The notes below the pieces were generated by a model. It was not told the DNA's origin. It did no database searches and saw nothing but the letters and a program-made list of their open reading frames with translations. Positions 1-9,617 of a stretch of DNA of 64,000 bases are shown here, one piece after another. Source of the DNA: Pseudoruminococcus massiliensis (GTDB lineage: Bacteria; Bacillota; Clostridia; Oscillospirales; Acutalibacteraceae); contig NZ_OLMR01000001.1 in assembly GCF_900291955.1 (NCBI RefSeq), forward strand, positions 248,001 to 312,000, in the 5' to 3' direction. How positions within the stretch are numbered: the first letter of the stretch is position 1; each line of letters starts with the position of its first letter. The translations under genes and the position numbers were made by a program.

Positions 1-217
1 GATACCCTCTTACCACCTTATCGGGATATAACGACCGAAAAAACTGACCCACATCAGAAGTACATTTAAGTGTAATTTTATAGTCGTTTTCATTCGGATA
101 AAGCTGTGCAAAAATCTTACCGTTTAACTTATAGCATATCGGGATATTTCCAAACGGATAATCTTCATAGGCTTTGCGCTTACTTAAACAATATTTAATA
201 ATATCTTCTGTTGACAT
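1..217 (-). CDS. MmcQ/YjbR-like protein, partial (C-terminus outside window)
   Basis: Reading the minus strand from an ATG at 217 gives an open frame that runs off the window edge. It begins MSTEDIIKYCLSKRKAYEDY and continues with FGNIPICYKLNGKIF. This resembles the MmcQ/YjbR family (CyaY-like fold, double-wing DNA-binding proteins of about 115 residues, usually of unknown role), in which a short helix is followed by a P-x-G-x-x-P-x-x-Y-K/R-hairpin pattern. About 72 residues are visible. It lies 38 bp downstream of tcdA in the same direction, so it may be co-transcribed with it. Family assignment is by pattern recognition only. Confidence 0.6.
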   Translation of the reverse strand, partial: MSTEDIIKYCLSKRKAYEDYPFGNIPICYKLNGKIFAQLYPNENDYKITLKCTSDVGQFFRSLYPDKVVRGY

Positions 218-255
218 AATACTTTCACCAAAATTTTCTCCGTCTAAAACTGTAT

Positions 256-1014
256 TCAATTTTTCATACTTAAATCCTTAATAACCTCTCCCGCAATAAT
301 CAAACCAACAACTGATGGAACAAAAGCTGTACTTCCTGGAATCTGTCTTCTTTCAGTACATTTTCTTGCCGCTCCCGGAGGGCATACACAATGAGCACGA
401 CAACTAATAGACATATCCTCGATTGGTGTTATTGGTTTTTCCTTTGAATAGACAACCTTTAGCTTTTTAACACCTCTTTTACGAAGTTCTGTTCTCATAA
501 CTCTTGCAAGTGGACAAACAGAAGTCTTATAAATATCTGCAACCTCAAAAGCCGTTGGGTCTAATTTATTTCCCGCACCCATAGAACAGATTATAGGTAT
601 TTTTGCTTCATTAGCTTTCATAACAAGCTCTATTTTTCCTGTAACAGTATCAATAGCATCTACAACATAATCATACTGTGAAAAATCAAATTCTCCACTT
701 GTTTCAGGTGTAAAGAACATTTTATATTTATTCACAGTAATCTTAGGGTTTATATCCTTAATGCGTTCTTCAGCAACATCAACCTTATATTTACCTATTG
801 TACTTGTCAAGGCAATAATCTGTCTGTTTATATTAGTAAGACAAACTTTATCATCATCAATAATATCAATAGTGCCTACACCGCTTCTTGCAAGAGCTTC
901 TACGGTATATCCACCGACGCCTCCAACACCAAAAACTGCTACTCGAGAATTTTCGAGTTTCTTCATAGCCTCATCACCCAAAAGTAATTCCGTTCTTGAA
1001 AATCTACCAAGCAT
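256..1014 (-). CDS. tcdA: tRNA threonylcarbamoyladenosine dehydratase
   Basis: This 252-aa protein belongs to the ThiF/MoeB/HesA E1-like family. TcdA uses ATP to cyclise t6A37 of tRNA to ct6A in the cytoplasm. A Rossmann motif GVGGVGGYTVEALARSG lies at about residues 29-45. It is followed by the nucleotide-contacting segment DDDKVCLTNINRQ and by VVDAIDTVTGK. The C-terminal part holds a cysteine-rich stretch (SCRAHCVCPPG) and STAFVPSVVGL, both typical of TcdA rather than ThiF. Length is close to the family norm (about 250-270). Start ATG at 1014 is chosen because the protein begins directly with the conserved RFSRTELLLG segment. Confidence 0.88.
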   Translation of the reverse strand: MLGRFSRTELLLGDEAMKKLENSRVAVFGVGGVGGYTVEALARSGVGTIDIIDDDKVCLTNINRQIIALTSTIGKYKVDVAEERIKDINPKITVNKYKMFFTPETSGEFDFSQYDYVVDAIDTVTGKIELVMKANEAKIPIICSMGAGNKLDPTAFEVADIYKTSVCPLARVMRTELRKRGVKKLKVVYSKEKPITPIEDMSISCRAHCVCPPGAARKCTERRQIPGSTAFVPSVVGLIIAGEVIKDLSMKN

Positions 1015-1033
1015 ATTATCATTCTCTTTTCAT

Positions 1034-1353
1034 AATTAGTATTAATCAAAAAGTGCGAACGAAGTTAGCACTTAGAGTGCAAGAGATGTTAAGGGCTTTG
1101 ACCTTAACACACATGAGGGACGGAGTCCCTCAACCCTGCGAGCCTTTAAAAAGGCTCGAACGAAACTTTTATCTGTCCTTAGAAAATTCGGTCAGCTAAC
1201 CGTAGGGGCGAACTGTGTTCGCCCGCTCGGCAGTTTCTTCAATTGTATCAATAAACTTCCATTATCAACTTAGGAGTTTTGCTTTCAAAATTGATTCCTC
1301 AACTTAACAGCAGAGGCACTCTGCCTTGACCAAAACTTTTATCTGTCTTTAGG
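1034..1353. repeat. Hairpin-rich intergenic region between tcdA and polC
   Basis: No credible gene lies here. The stretch is a chain of short perfect or near-perfect inverted repeats: GTGCGAA/TTAGCAC, TGTTAAGG/CCTTAACA, GAGGGAC/GTCCCTC, CGAGCCTTT/AAAGGCTCG and GCGAA/TTCGC inside GGGGCGAACTGTGTTCGCCC. The phrase AAACTTTTATCTGTCYTTAG occurs twice (near 1164 and 1335). The GC-rich hairpin motif resembles dispersed palindromic repeats in clostridial genomes. Both neighbours are on the minus strand, so part of it could also terminate polC transcription. Confidence 0.55.
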
Positions 1354-1367
1354 AAGTTTTGTTGAAC

Positions 1368-4300
1368 CTAAAACAATGTCATCTGACTACTTTCTGGCAA
1401 ATCTCCGAAAGCTCCTGTTGACTGTAAAAGTTCTATGGCAGTTTTAGATGCTTTTGAGCGGTCACGGAAATCCTCTATTGACATAAATTCTCCGTCCACT
1501 CTTGCGTCCATAAGTCCTTGTGCAGCAGCATCTCCGACCCCAGGTAAGGACGAGAACGGCAAACGAATATTCTCTCCCTCAACAAGGAATTTTCTTGCAT
1601 CAGACTTATATATATCAACAGGCAATGCCTTTATGCCTCTTGCCTGCATCTCATTAACAATCTGAAGCGTTGCAAATTCTGAATTTTCTTTTGCAGAAGC
1701 TTCCTTGCCTTTCATCTTAATATCCTGCATTCTTTTTCTTACAGCATCTCTGCCCTTTGAAACGAGCAATCCATCAAGGTCTTCACTTCGTACTGTAAAG
1801 TATGCGGCGTAGTATTCCTTAGGTCTGTGAACCTTGTACCAACCAAGTCTTAGTGTCGCAATCATATATGCTGCGGCGTGAGCCTTTGGGAACATATACT
1901 TAATCTTCATACAAGAATCAATATACCACTGTGGAACATTATGCTCTTTCATAGCATTGATATGTTCCTGAGTAAGAAGCTTTGTACTTTTACCCTTACG
2001 GACAATTTCCATAATCTTGAATGCCATATCAGGCTCAAGACCCTTGTGCATAAGATAAACCATAATATTATCACGAGTACCAATAACCTGTGAAATATCG
2101 CAAACACCTTGTTTAATAAGTTCTGCGGCATTTCCTATCCAAACATCTGTACCATGTGAAAGTCCCGAAACCTGCAAAAGGTCGGAAAATGTTTTTGGCT
2201 GAGTTTCTATAAGCATTTGGCGAACGAAGTGCGTACCAACTTCTGGCAAAGAAAATGTTCCTGTGAGTGAATCTATATCTTCTGGCTCAAGACCAAGAGC
2301 CTTTGGAGATGTAAAAAGCGACATAACATCAGGGTCACTCATAGAAATATCCATAACACTTATGCCTGTATAGTCTTCAAGGTAGCGATAAATCGTCGGA
2401 ACATCGTGTCCAAGCTCATCAAGCTTACAAATAGTATCATGAATAGAATGGAAGTCGAAGTGTGTTGTAATACTATCGGAGCTTTGGTCATTAGCAGGGT
2501 GCTGAATCGGACAGAACTGGTATACATCATTTCTTCTTGGAACAACAACCATACCTCCTGGGTGCTGACCAGTAGTTCGTCTTACACCTGTACAACCGAT
2601 TGCAAGACGCATTTCTTCCGCTCTGTGCATAATAACACCGTTTTCTTCTGCATATTTTTTAACAAAGCCGAGAGCAGTTTTTTCCGCAACAGTCGCAATA
2701 GTACCCGCTTTAAAGACATTTTCCTTGCCGAAAAGTTCTTCCGTATATCTGTGCGATTTATTCTGATATTCGCCAGAGAAATTAAGGTCTATATCAGGTG
2801 TTTTATCTCCCTTAAATCCAAGGAATGTTTCAAATGGAATATCGTGTCCGTCCTGTTTATAAAGTGTACCACACTTAGGGCAGTTTTTAGGTGGCAGGTC
2901 AAAGCCCGAACCAACCTCGCCATGCTCAAAAAATTCACTATTTTTACACTTAGGACAAACATAGTGTGGAGCAAGCGGATTAACTTCTGAAATACCCGAC
3001 ATAGTCGCAACAAATGACGAACCAACAGAACCACGAGAACCAACTAAGTATCCATGTTCCTCAGAATTTGCAACCAGCTTTTGAGCGGTCATATATAAAA
3101 CCGAGAATCCGTTTTTTATGATAGAATTAAGTTCTTTTTCTATACGCTTTTCAACAATTTCAGGAAGTGGGTTGCCATATGTATTTCTTGCTCGTTCCCA
3201 AGTAATTCTTGTCAAATCCTCCTCCGCACCTGGAATAAATGGTGGGAAGTTTCCTTTCGGAACAGCACGAATCTCATCGCACATATCAGCAATAAGGTTT
3301 GTATTTTCTACAACGATTTCATATGCTTTTTCTTTGCCGAGATATTCAAATTCCTTAAGCATTTCAGCGGTAGTTCTTAGATAGAGTGGTGCTTGATTAC
3401 CGGCGTCTTTAAAGCCTTGACCAGCCATAAGAATTTTTCTGTATTCGCTGTGGTGCGGTTCAAGGAAATGCACATCACAGGTAGCAACAACAGGAATAGA
3501 CAATTCCTCGCCAAGCCTTACGACTGTTCTGTTCAAATCCTGCAATTCTTCAATACTGCTTACCGTACCATTATTCAGCATAAACATATTGTTTCCAAGT
3601 GGTTGAATCTCAAGATAATCATAGAATGAGGCTATTTTTTTCAAATCCTCCCAAGGCCGTTTTTCAACTATCGCTCTGAAAAGTTCTCCGGCCTCGCAGG
3701 CACTTCCGACAATCAAACCCTCACGATATTTTATAAGTTCAGACTTAGGCAAAAGTGGTTTCTTATAGAAATAATTAAGATGTCCCTTTGAAATAAGTCT
3801 ATAAAGATTTTTAAGTCCTGCGGTGTTTTTCGCAAGAACAATCTGGTGAAAATATTTTAAGCTCTTATAATCGCTATTAGAAAGCAAGCTGTTAAGCTGC
3901 GAAATATTCTTTGCACCATAATCCTCAGAAAGCTTTGTAAGCATAACCTGAAATATCTTTGCAAGCATAAAGGCATCATCACAAGCTCTATGATGGTTAA
4001 AATCTCCAAGCTTCAAATATTCAGCAATAAAATTCAACTTATGCTTTTTAATCTGTGGAAACATTGAGCGTGACATCATAAGTGTATCTATACTTGTAAA
4101 ATTCCACACTATATGATGACGATTCATAACCGCTCTCACGAATGATGTATCAAAAGGTGCGTTATGTGCAACAAGAACACAGTTATCTCCGCAAAACTCC
4201 ATAAATTTATGAAGAGCCTCGTCCTCAAGTGGAGCGTCTGCAACCATAGAATCGTCAATTCCCGTCAACTCTGTAATCTTAGGTGGAATAGGCTTTTCAG

Positions 4301-5732
4301 GATTTACAAACATAGAAAATTGGTCTTTAATCTCACCATCAACTATTCTGACTGCACCAATTTCTGTTATCTTTTCCTTTGCTGCTCCCAAGCCTGTTGT
4401 TTCGAGGTCAAATACTATAAATTCTCCCGAAAGCAATTCCTGACTTTCACCATTAACAACTCTGCTCGAAACATCATCTATAAAGTATGCCTCAACGCCA
4501 TACAAAATCTTAATATGACCACCTTTGCTTTTTACAGCATCAGCGGCATTCATAGCACCAGGGAAAGCCTGTACAACGCCATGGTCTGTAATTGCAACCG
4601 CAGGCATACCAAAGCTATAAGCTTTCTGAACAATATCTCCGACATCTGAAACACCGTCCATAGCAGACATATTTGTATGCAGATGAAGTTCAACACGCTT
4701 CTTTTCTGCTTTATCTACAACCTTAGCTTTGCTTATCCCAGAAATATTTGTTGCCATAACAACAAGCTCTCTGTCATATTTATCGTATTGTGCATCACCT
4801 TTAACAAGAATAGAACTTCCCTTTTTCAGCTCTAAAATGGGGGCACATTTTGCATTAAGGTCGATAACCTTAATCGTTGTAGAACCTGTATAATCAGTAA
4901 GATTTATAGAAATAATTTTCTTCTTTTTATCTCTTGTATCTCTTTCATCTATTGAGAAAATATCGCCTTTTATAATAACCTTGCCCGAATCAGGAGCAAG
5001 TTCAGCAATCTTAATCGGATTTCCTTTTACATTAGTGCCATATATAGGCTTAGGGTTATCCAAAATAAACAACGGATATAAAGATTCTCCCTCACGAATT
5101 TCAATTTCTGTGTTCACAGCAGGCTTATGCTCAGAACGCTTTTTAGCCTCGTGCATAACTCCCTCATAGATTTCCATTTCATTGATTACAGCCTCACGCT
5201 TAGCAGTTTCCTCCGCAATCCTTTGATGCTCAATATAAATCTCGCTATCTGCATCTATATGTGTTATGCCATCAAATTTAACCTTTACATTAACACCAAA
5301 TTCCTCATTAATAAGTTTTTGAAATTCCTTGTCAACTTTCTTTTCAAGAAGAATATCCGCACCACCATGTGTAAGGTTTATTGTCATTTTGTCATCAGAA
5401 ATACTAACAGTAGAACCATTCAGTGTACCGTTTATGCTTGCAAGTCTGCGACGGATTTCCTCCACAAGGCCAAAATAACAGGCATCGCCAAAAAGCGATG
5501 AATCAAAATGTGGGTGAATAATACACTTAGCCAAAGCAAGAGTCGATTGCTCTATTTGTTTTTCAGTCGAAAAAATCTCATTTCTTTTCACAAGCTGTGA
5601 AAGAAAGAGATTCATATCCATTGTTCTTTTTTTAGTGTCGATTTTTATGCCGTCCACCTCAGCATTGAGCAAGGTTTTAGACAGCTTTAAATCTCCTATG
5701 TACTGTGAAAATACATCTATAAATTTACTCAA
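1368..5732 (-). CDS. polC: DNA polymerase III alpha subunit, PolC type
   Basis: This 1454-aa replicative polymerase of low-GC Gram-positives synthesises DNA at the fork with built-in proofreading. Visible domains in order: N-terminal domain and OB-fold (about 230-340), PHP start HLHTNMSAMDGVS (about 350), DEDD exonuclease motif FVVFDLETTGLG (about 440) inserted in the PHP domain, a zinc motif with two CPKC pairs (about 930-955), polymerase acidic motif KTPDIDLNFSGEYQ (about 977), and the C-terminal helix-hairpin-helix/tau-binding part. Length matches the family (about 1430-1460). The start is TTG, preceded by GGAGG at a 9-nt spacing; no better ATG lies nearby. It is the last gene of the minus-strand cluster, 290 bp after ispG. 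Confidence 0.97.
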   Translation of the reverse strand: MSKFIDVFSQYIGDLKLSKTLLNAEVDGIKIDTKKRTMDMNLFLSQLVKRNEIFSTEKQIEQSTLALAKCIIHPHFDSSLFGDACYFGLVEEIRRRLASINGTLNGSTVSISDDKMTINLTHGGADILLEKKVDKEFQKLINEEFGVNVKVKFDGITHIDADSEIYIEHQRIAEETAKREAVINEMEIYEGVMHEAKKRSEHKPAVNTEIEIREGESLYPLFILDNPKPIYGTNVKGNPIKIAELAPDSGKVIIKGDIFSIDERDTRDKKKKIISINLTDYTGSTTIKVIDLNAKCAPILELKKGSSILVKGDAQYDKYDRELVVMATNISGISKAKVVDKAEKKRVELHLHTNMSAMDGVSDVGDIVQKAYSFGMPAVAITDHGVVQAFPGAMNAADAVKSKGGHIKILYGVEAYFIDDVSSRVVNGESQELLSGEFIVFDLETTGLGAAKEKITEIGAVRIVDGEIKDQFSMFVNPEKPIPPKITELTGIDDSMVADAPLEDEALHKFMEFCGDNCVLVAHNAPFDTSFVRAVMNRHHIVWNFTSIDTLMMSRSMFPQIKKHKLNFIAEYLKLGDFNHHRACDDAFMLAKIFQVMLTKLSEDYGAKNISQLNSLLSNSDYKSLKYFHQIVLAKNTAGLKNLYRLISKGHLNYFYKKPLLPKSELIKYREGLIVGSACEAGELFRAIVEKRPWEDLKKIASFYDYLEIQPLGNNMFMLNNGTVSSIEELQDLNRTVVRLGEELSIPVVATCDVHFLEPHHSEYRKILMAGQGFKDAGNQAPLYLRTTAEMLKEFEYLGKEKAYEIVVENTNLIADMCDEIRAVPKGNFPPFIPGAEEDLTRITWERARNTYGNPLPEIVEKRIEKELNSIIKNGFSVLYMTAQKLVANSEEHGYLVGSRGSVGSSFVATMSGISEVNPLAPHYVCPKCKNSEFFEHGEVGSGFDLPPKNCPKCGTLYKQDGHDIPFETFLGFKGDKTPDIDLNFSGEYQNKSHRYTEELFGKENVFKAGTIATVAEKTALGFVKKYAEENGVIMHRAEEMRLAIGCTGVRRTTGQHPGGMVVVPRRNDVYQFCPIQHPANDQSSDSITTHFDFHSIHDTICKLDELGHDVPTIYRYLEDYTGISVMDISMSDPDVMSLFTSPKALGLEPEDIDSLTGTFSLPEVGTHFVRQMLIETQPKTFSDLLQVSGLSHGTDVWIGNAAELIKQGVCDISQVIGTRDNIMVYLMHKGLEPDMAFKIMEIVRKGKSTKLLTQEHINAMKEHNVPQWYIDSCMKIKYMFPKAHAAAYMIATLRLGWYKVHRPKEYYAAYFTVRSEDLDGLLVSKGRDAVRKRMQDIKMKGKEASAKENSEFATLQIVNEMQARGIKALPVDIYKSDARKFLVEGENIRLPFSSLPGVGDAAAQGLMDARVDGEFMSIEDFRDRSKASKTAIELLQSTGAFGDLPESSQMTLF

Positions 5733-6022
5733 AGCTATTTTCCTCCAAACGGAAAGGTTAAAGTTCTATTATTTATACAAACCAAAAAATTTTTATTAAT
5801 AACTTAGTAAATAAATCCCGCAATTTGAGCTTGATTTGCTTCTTTATCTTCTTTCTTGCTAAAAAACAGTCAAAAATTCTGTATGATTTATTTTATAATT
5901 GAACACCATCATAACCCCAATATTCAAAATCTTCCACAAAATCGTACATAATCATTTTTCTATTAAGGTTATGATGATTATTCTTCACATAGACAAAATA
6001 AAGTTATTTTTAATAAAACTTT

Positions 6023-7069
6023 CTACATCTTCTCTATCTCTGCCATAAGTTCACCTAAGAGCTTATCTTCTTTAACTTTCTTGACAATTTTACCTTTTTT
6101 GAAAATAAGTCCATCACCGTTTCCGCCTGCGATTCCAATATCAGCCTCTTTTGCTTCGCCAGGTCCATTAACAGCACAGCCCATAACTGCAACAGTAATA
6201 TTCTTATCGCAGTTTTCAAGCCTTCTTTCAGCCTCTTGTGCAATACTTATTAAATCTATACTTGTTCTTCCACAGGTAGGACAGGAAATAAACTGAACTC
6301 CGCTCTTGCGAATTTCAAGTGCCTTTAGAATATCCTTAGCAGCTTTAACTTCATTGATAGGATTATCAGTAAGCGAAACACGAATAGTATCACCAATACC
6401 TCTTAAAAGCAACGCACCAAGACCAGCAGCGGATTTTATAATTCCCATACGCTGAGTGCCTGCCTCTGTTACTCCAAGATGAAGCGGATAATCGCACTTT
6501 TCTGCGGCAATCTCATATGCCTCAACCATAAATGGCACAGACGAACTTTTCATTGAAAGAACTATATCATAGAAATCAAATTTTTCGAGCAATGATGCGT
6601 GATATAAAGCACTCTCACACAACGCTTGCGGTGTAGGGTGTCCATACTTTGCAAGAATTTCTTTTTCAAGAGAACCTGAGTTTACTCCTATTCTTATAGG
6701 AATATTTCTTTCTCGGCAAGCCTTGACGACAGCCTTAACTCTGTCGTCACTGCCAATATTACCTGGATTTATTCTTATTTTGTCAACGCCTGCGGCTGCG
6801 GACTCTATAGCAAGACGATAGTCGAAGTGTATATCCGCAACAATCGGTACACTTACAGCCTCTTTAAGAGCAGGAATCAACTTAACTGCATTCATATTAG
6901 GAATAGCTGCTCTTATAATCTCACAACCAGCTCTCTCAAGCTCAATGGCTTGTTTAACACTTTCCTCAATATTACTTGCTGGAACATTCAGCATAGATTG
7001 CACAGTAATCTCTGAATCTCCGCCTATATAAATATTTCCAAGTTTAATTTTTCTACTTTGTCTTTTCAC
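6023..7069 (-). CDS. ispG: 4-hydroxy-3-methylbut-2-en-1-yl diphosphate synthase (GcpE)
   Basis: This 348-aa [4Fe-4S] enzyme of the MEP isoprenoid pathway converts MEcPP to HMBPP with reduced flavodoxin or ferredoxin. The TIM-barrel start GGDSEITVQSMLNV, the DIHFDYRLA strand and the cluster ligands SCPTCGRTSID and VMGCAVNGPGEAKEAD (two Cys in the first, one in the second) are present. Length is normal for the short bacterial type. The start is GTG, overlapping the TAG stop of rseP by one base (TAGTG), so translation is probably coupled. Together with dxr it marks this host as an MEP-pathway user. Confidence 0.95.
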   Translation of the reverse strand: MKRQSRKIKLGNIYIGGDSEITVQSMLNVPASNIEESVKQAIELERAGCEIIRAAIPNMNAVKLIPALKEAVSVPIVADIHFDYRLAIESAAAGVDKIRINPGNIGSDDRVKAVVKACRERNIPIRIGVNSGSLEKEILAKYGHPTPQALCESALYHASLLEKFDFYDIVLSMKSSSVPFMVEAYEIAAEKCDYPLHLGVTEAGTQRMGIIKSAAGLGALLLRGIGDTIRVSLTDNPINEVKAAKDILKALEIRKSGVQFISCPTCGRTSIDLISIAQEAERRLENCDKNITVAVMGCAVNGPGEAKEADIGIAGGNGDGLIFKKGKIVKKVKEDKLLGELMAEIEKM

Positions 7070-8427
7070 TATCCACCAAGCCCCGTTCCTGTAAATAGTC
7101 TTAGTATATCACTAAACGAAATTAAAGCCATAAATGCCAAAAGAACAATCATACCTATTGCGTGAACCCAACCCTCATACTTTGCTGGCACAGGCTTTCT
7201 CCTTATAAGCTCAACAATTAAGAATACAAGTCTGCCACCATCAAGAGCCGGCAGAGGCAACAAGTTTACAACACCAAGGTTTACAGTAATCATCATCATA
7301 ACGCTTACAATATTCATAACAGCATCGCCGAAACCGCTTTGAAGTCCTGCACTCGCAACCTGTGAAATCGCAGATGTCATTCCGATAGGACCAGCAAGCT
7401 CATTAAAGCCAAATCTTCCTGTAATCAATCCGAAAAGGCTTGCCCAGACAAGTCTTACAGTAGAAACAACGCCCTTTCCCGTTTCAGCAATAAGATTCCA
7501 GAAATTATTTTGTATCGGTGCAACATAGAAATCAAGCACTATTGCTTTTTTGCCATCGACTTCTCTCGAACCGAATTTTACATTTCCAAGATTTACAGTT
7601 TCGCCATTTCTTCTTACAACAATTTCAGGTGCAAATTCACCATCACTGTTTTGATTAGCTGTTACAAGAGAAAATGATAAATCCTGAGAGGTATAAACAC
7701 GATAGCCATTTATAGAAACAATCTCATCACCAACTTTTAATGAGGCTGATGTTGTAGCATTCTCGTGGAATTTTGAAATTGTAGTTGAGGCAAATTGAGA
7801 ATTTGGCATAAGTGTTATCATCATAAGGATAAAGCCAAGTACGATATTCATTACCGCACCTGCAACCACTATTATAATTCGTTTCCAACAAGCAGCTTTG
7901 CCAAAGGCTCTCGGATTATCGCTTTCCTCGTCCTCACCTTCCATAGCACAAAAGCCACCAATAGGCAAAAGTCTTAACGAGTATATTGTTTCGCCCTTTT
8001 TGAACCTAAGAATTCTCGGCCCCATACCAAGAGCAAATTCGTTGACCTTAACACCCGATGCCTTTGCAGTCATAAAATGTCCAAGTTCGTGTATGAAGAT
8101 TATAAGCTCAAAAAGTAAAACACCAATTATTATAAGAAGTGCAGATTCTACAAAAGAAAATACACAAACAAGAGTAATAATAACAGCAAGAGCAGCCAAA
8201 ACACCAGCGTAAATAAAGTTATTCTCACGAATATGTCCGATTTCTTCACCGTTGTCATCAACAAGTTTATTTCTTGCCGACATTTTATACATAATCTTTC
8301 CGTCATTATCAACTATCTTGTCTCCATCAATTTTTCCGACAACCTTTTTGTTGTGTTTATCGGCAACTGTCCCATCCTTGCGAACTGAAAACAGCTTTTC
8401 ACCATCATTATCATAAATATGCTTCAT
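7069..8427 (-). CDS. rseP: Site-2 intramembrane zinc metalloprotease with N-terminal extension
   Basis: This 452-aa membrane protease of the RseP/RasP family cleaves anti-sigma factors and signal-peptide remnants. The HELGH zinc motif is at about residue 113 within a transmembrane helix. A PDZ-like domain follows (DEIVSINGYRVYTSQDL, about 225-250), then a C-terminal LPALDGGRLVF motif supplying the third zinc ligand. Unusually, HELGH is preceded by roughly 110 residues rather than the usual 15-20. This extension has short glycine-turn repeats (YDNDGEKLF, IVDNDGKIMYK, LVDDNGEEIGHI) and one extra hydrophobic segment. Neighbours dxr and ispG are the standard Firmicutes arrangement. Confidence 0.93.
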   Translation of the reverse strand: MKHIYDNDGEKLFSVRKDGTVADKHNKKVVGKIDGDKIVDNDGKIMYKMSARNKLVDDNGEEIGHIRENNFIYAGVLAALAVIITLVCVFSFVESALLIIIGVLLFELIIFIHELGHFMTAKASGVKVNEFALGMGPRILRFKKGETIYSLRLLPIGGFCAMEGEDEESDNPRAFGKAACWKRIIIVVAGAVMNIVLGFILMMITLMPNSQFASTTISKFHENATTSASLKVGDEIVSINGYRVYTSQDLSFSLVTANQNSDGEFAPEIVVRRNGETVNLGNVKFGSREVDGKKAIVLDFYVAPIQNNFWNLIAETGKGVVSTVRLVWASLFGLITGRFGFNELAGPIGMTSAISQVASAGLQSGFGDAVMNIVSVMMMITVNLGVVNLLPLPALDGGRLVFLIVELIRRKPVPAKYEGWVHAIGMIVLLAFMALISFSDILRLFTGTGLGG

Positions 8428-8451
8428 TAAATCCCCTCTCCCTTAGTTAAA

Positions 8452-9591
8452 TCAGCCTTTTAAAACAAGTTCCCTTGCCATTTTATCGGCATTAAACACA
8501 TCATCTATATTTATGTTTTGTTTATTAGGAATATTTATCATAGCTTTTTTAATAAGCTTTGGAATATCCAAAAAACCTATTTTCCCTTCAAGGAATAACG
8601 CAACCGCCGCCTCATTTGCACCATTTGCAATAGTAGGCATAACTCCACCTTGTCTGAAAGCCTCCTCACATAAAGCAAGACACTCAAAAACTTTTCTGTC
8701 AGGCTTTGCAAAAGTAAGACTTCTAAGTGTAGTGAAATCAAGTGATTCGGCAGGTGATTCGAACCTTTCGGGATATGTAATCGCATACTGTATAGGTATA
8801 CGCATATCTGCTGTTCCAAGCTGTGCAATAACTGCATTGTCGTTTAATTCTATCATAGAATGAATAATGCTTTCACGATGCACAACTACTTCAATCTGCT
8901 CCAAACCAACTGAAAACAAATGACAAGCCTCAATAACCTCAAGACCTTTATTCATCATTGTAGCAGAATCTATTGTTATTTTTGTACCCATACTCCAATT
9001 AGGGTGGTTGAGTGCATCTTTTACTGTAACATTTTCAAGTTCATCACGAGTTTTTCCAAAAAAAGGACCGCCTGAAGCAGTAAGTATAATCTTCTTTAAA
9101 GAGCCATTTGGTGTACCCTGTAAGCACTGGAAAATGGCACTATGTTCACTGTCAACAGGCAAAAGCTTTACGCCATTCTCACGAATAGCTTTTTTAACAA
9201 GTTCACCGCCTGTAACAAGGGTTTCCTTATTTGCAAGTGCAATATCCTTTTTTGCAGAAATAGCCTCAAGCGTAGGTCTTAAACCTGCGATACCAACTAT
9301 CGCATTAACTACAACATCGCTCTCACTAAGTTTTGCACATTCAAGTATGCCGTCATTTCCACCGAGAACTTTTATATCGGTGTCGGCAAGGTTATTTTTT
9401 AATTCTAAATATTTATTTTCGTCAGCTATACAGACGGCACGCGGTTTAAACTCGCGTGCCTGTTCTTCAAGTAATTTAATGCTATTATTAGCTGTCAAAG
9501 CACAAACCTTGATGCCGAGCTTTCGCACAACATCAAGTGTTTGACGACCTATTGAGCCTGTAGAGCCGAGAAGTGTGATATTTTGATACAT
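8452..9591 (-). CDS. dxr: 1-deoxy-D-xylulose 5-phosphate reductoisomerase
   Basis: This 379-aa enzyme is the first committed step of the MEP pathway, converting DXP to MEP with NADPH and a divalent metal. The N-terminal NADPH motif LLGSTGSIGRQTLDVV, the NKETLVTGGELV segment, the metal/substrate stretch LPVDSEHSAIFQCL, the flexible loop NHPNWSMGTKITIDSATMMNKG and the C-terminal NGANEAAVALFL are all visible. ATG at 9591 is preferred over the in-frame GTG at 9600 because AGAGG then sits about 10 nt upstream. It lies between the small gene at 9618 and rseP, all on the minus strand and closely spaced. Confidence 0.95.
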   Translation of the reverse strand: MYQNITLLGSTGSIGRQTLDVVRKLGIKVCALTANNSIKLLEEQAREFKPRAVCIADENKYLELKNNLADTDIKVLGGNDGILECAKLSESDVVVNAIVGIAGLRPTLEAISAKKDIALANKETLVTGGELVKKAIRENGVKLLPVDSEHSAIFQCLQGTPNGSLKKIILTASGGPFFGKTRDELENVTVKDALNHPNWSMGTKITIDSATMMNKGLEVIEACHLFSVGLEQIEVVVHRESIIHSMIELNDNAVIAQLGTADMRIPIQYAITYPERFESPAESLDFTTLRSLTFAKPDRKVFECLALCEEAFRQGGVMPTIANGANEAAVALFLEGKIGFLDIPKLIKKAMINIPNKQNINIDDVFNADKMARELVLKG

Positions 9592-9617
9592 AATCGACAC
9601 ACCTCTGATTTTAAAAA

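Noticed and set aside
996-1199. 67-codon plus-strand ORF in the tcdA-polC gap
   Set aside because: It consists of palindromic repeat sequence and has no coding signals.
5893-5955. 20-codon minus-strand ORF (MIMYDFVEDFEYWGYDGVQL) between polC and ispG
   Set aside because: No ribosome-binding site or conservation evidence; too short to support from one sequence.
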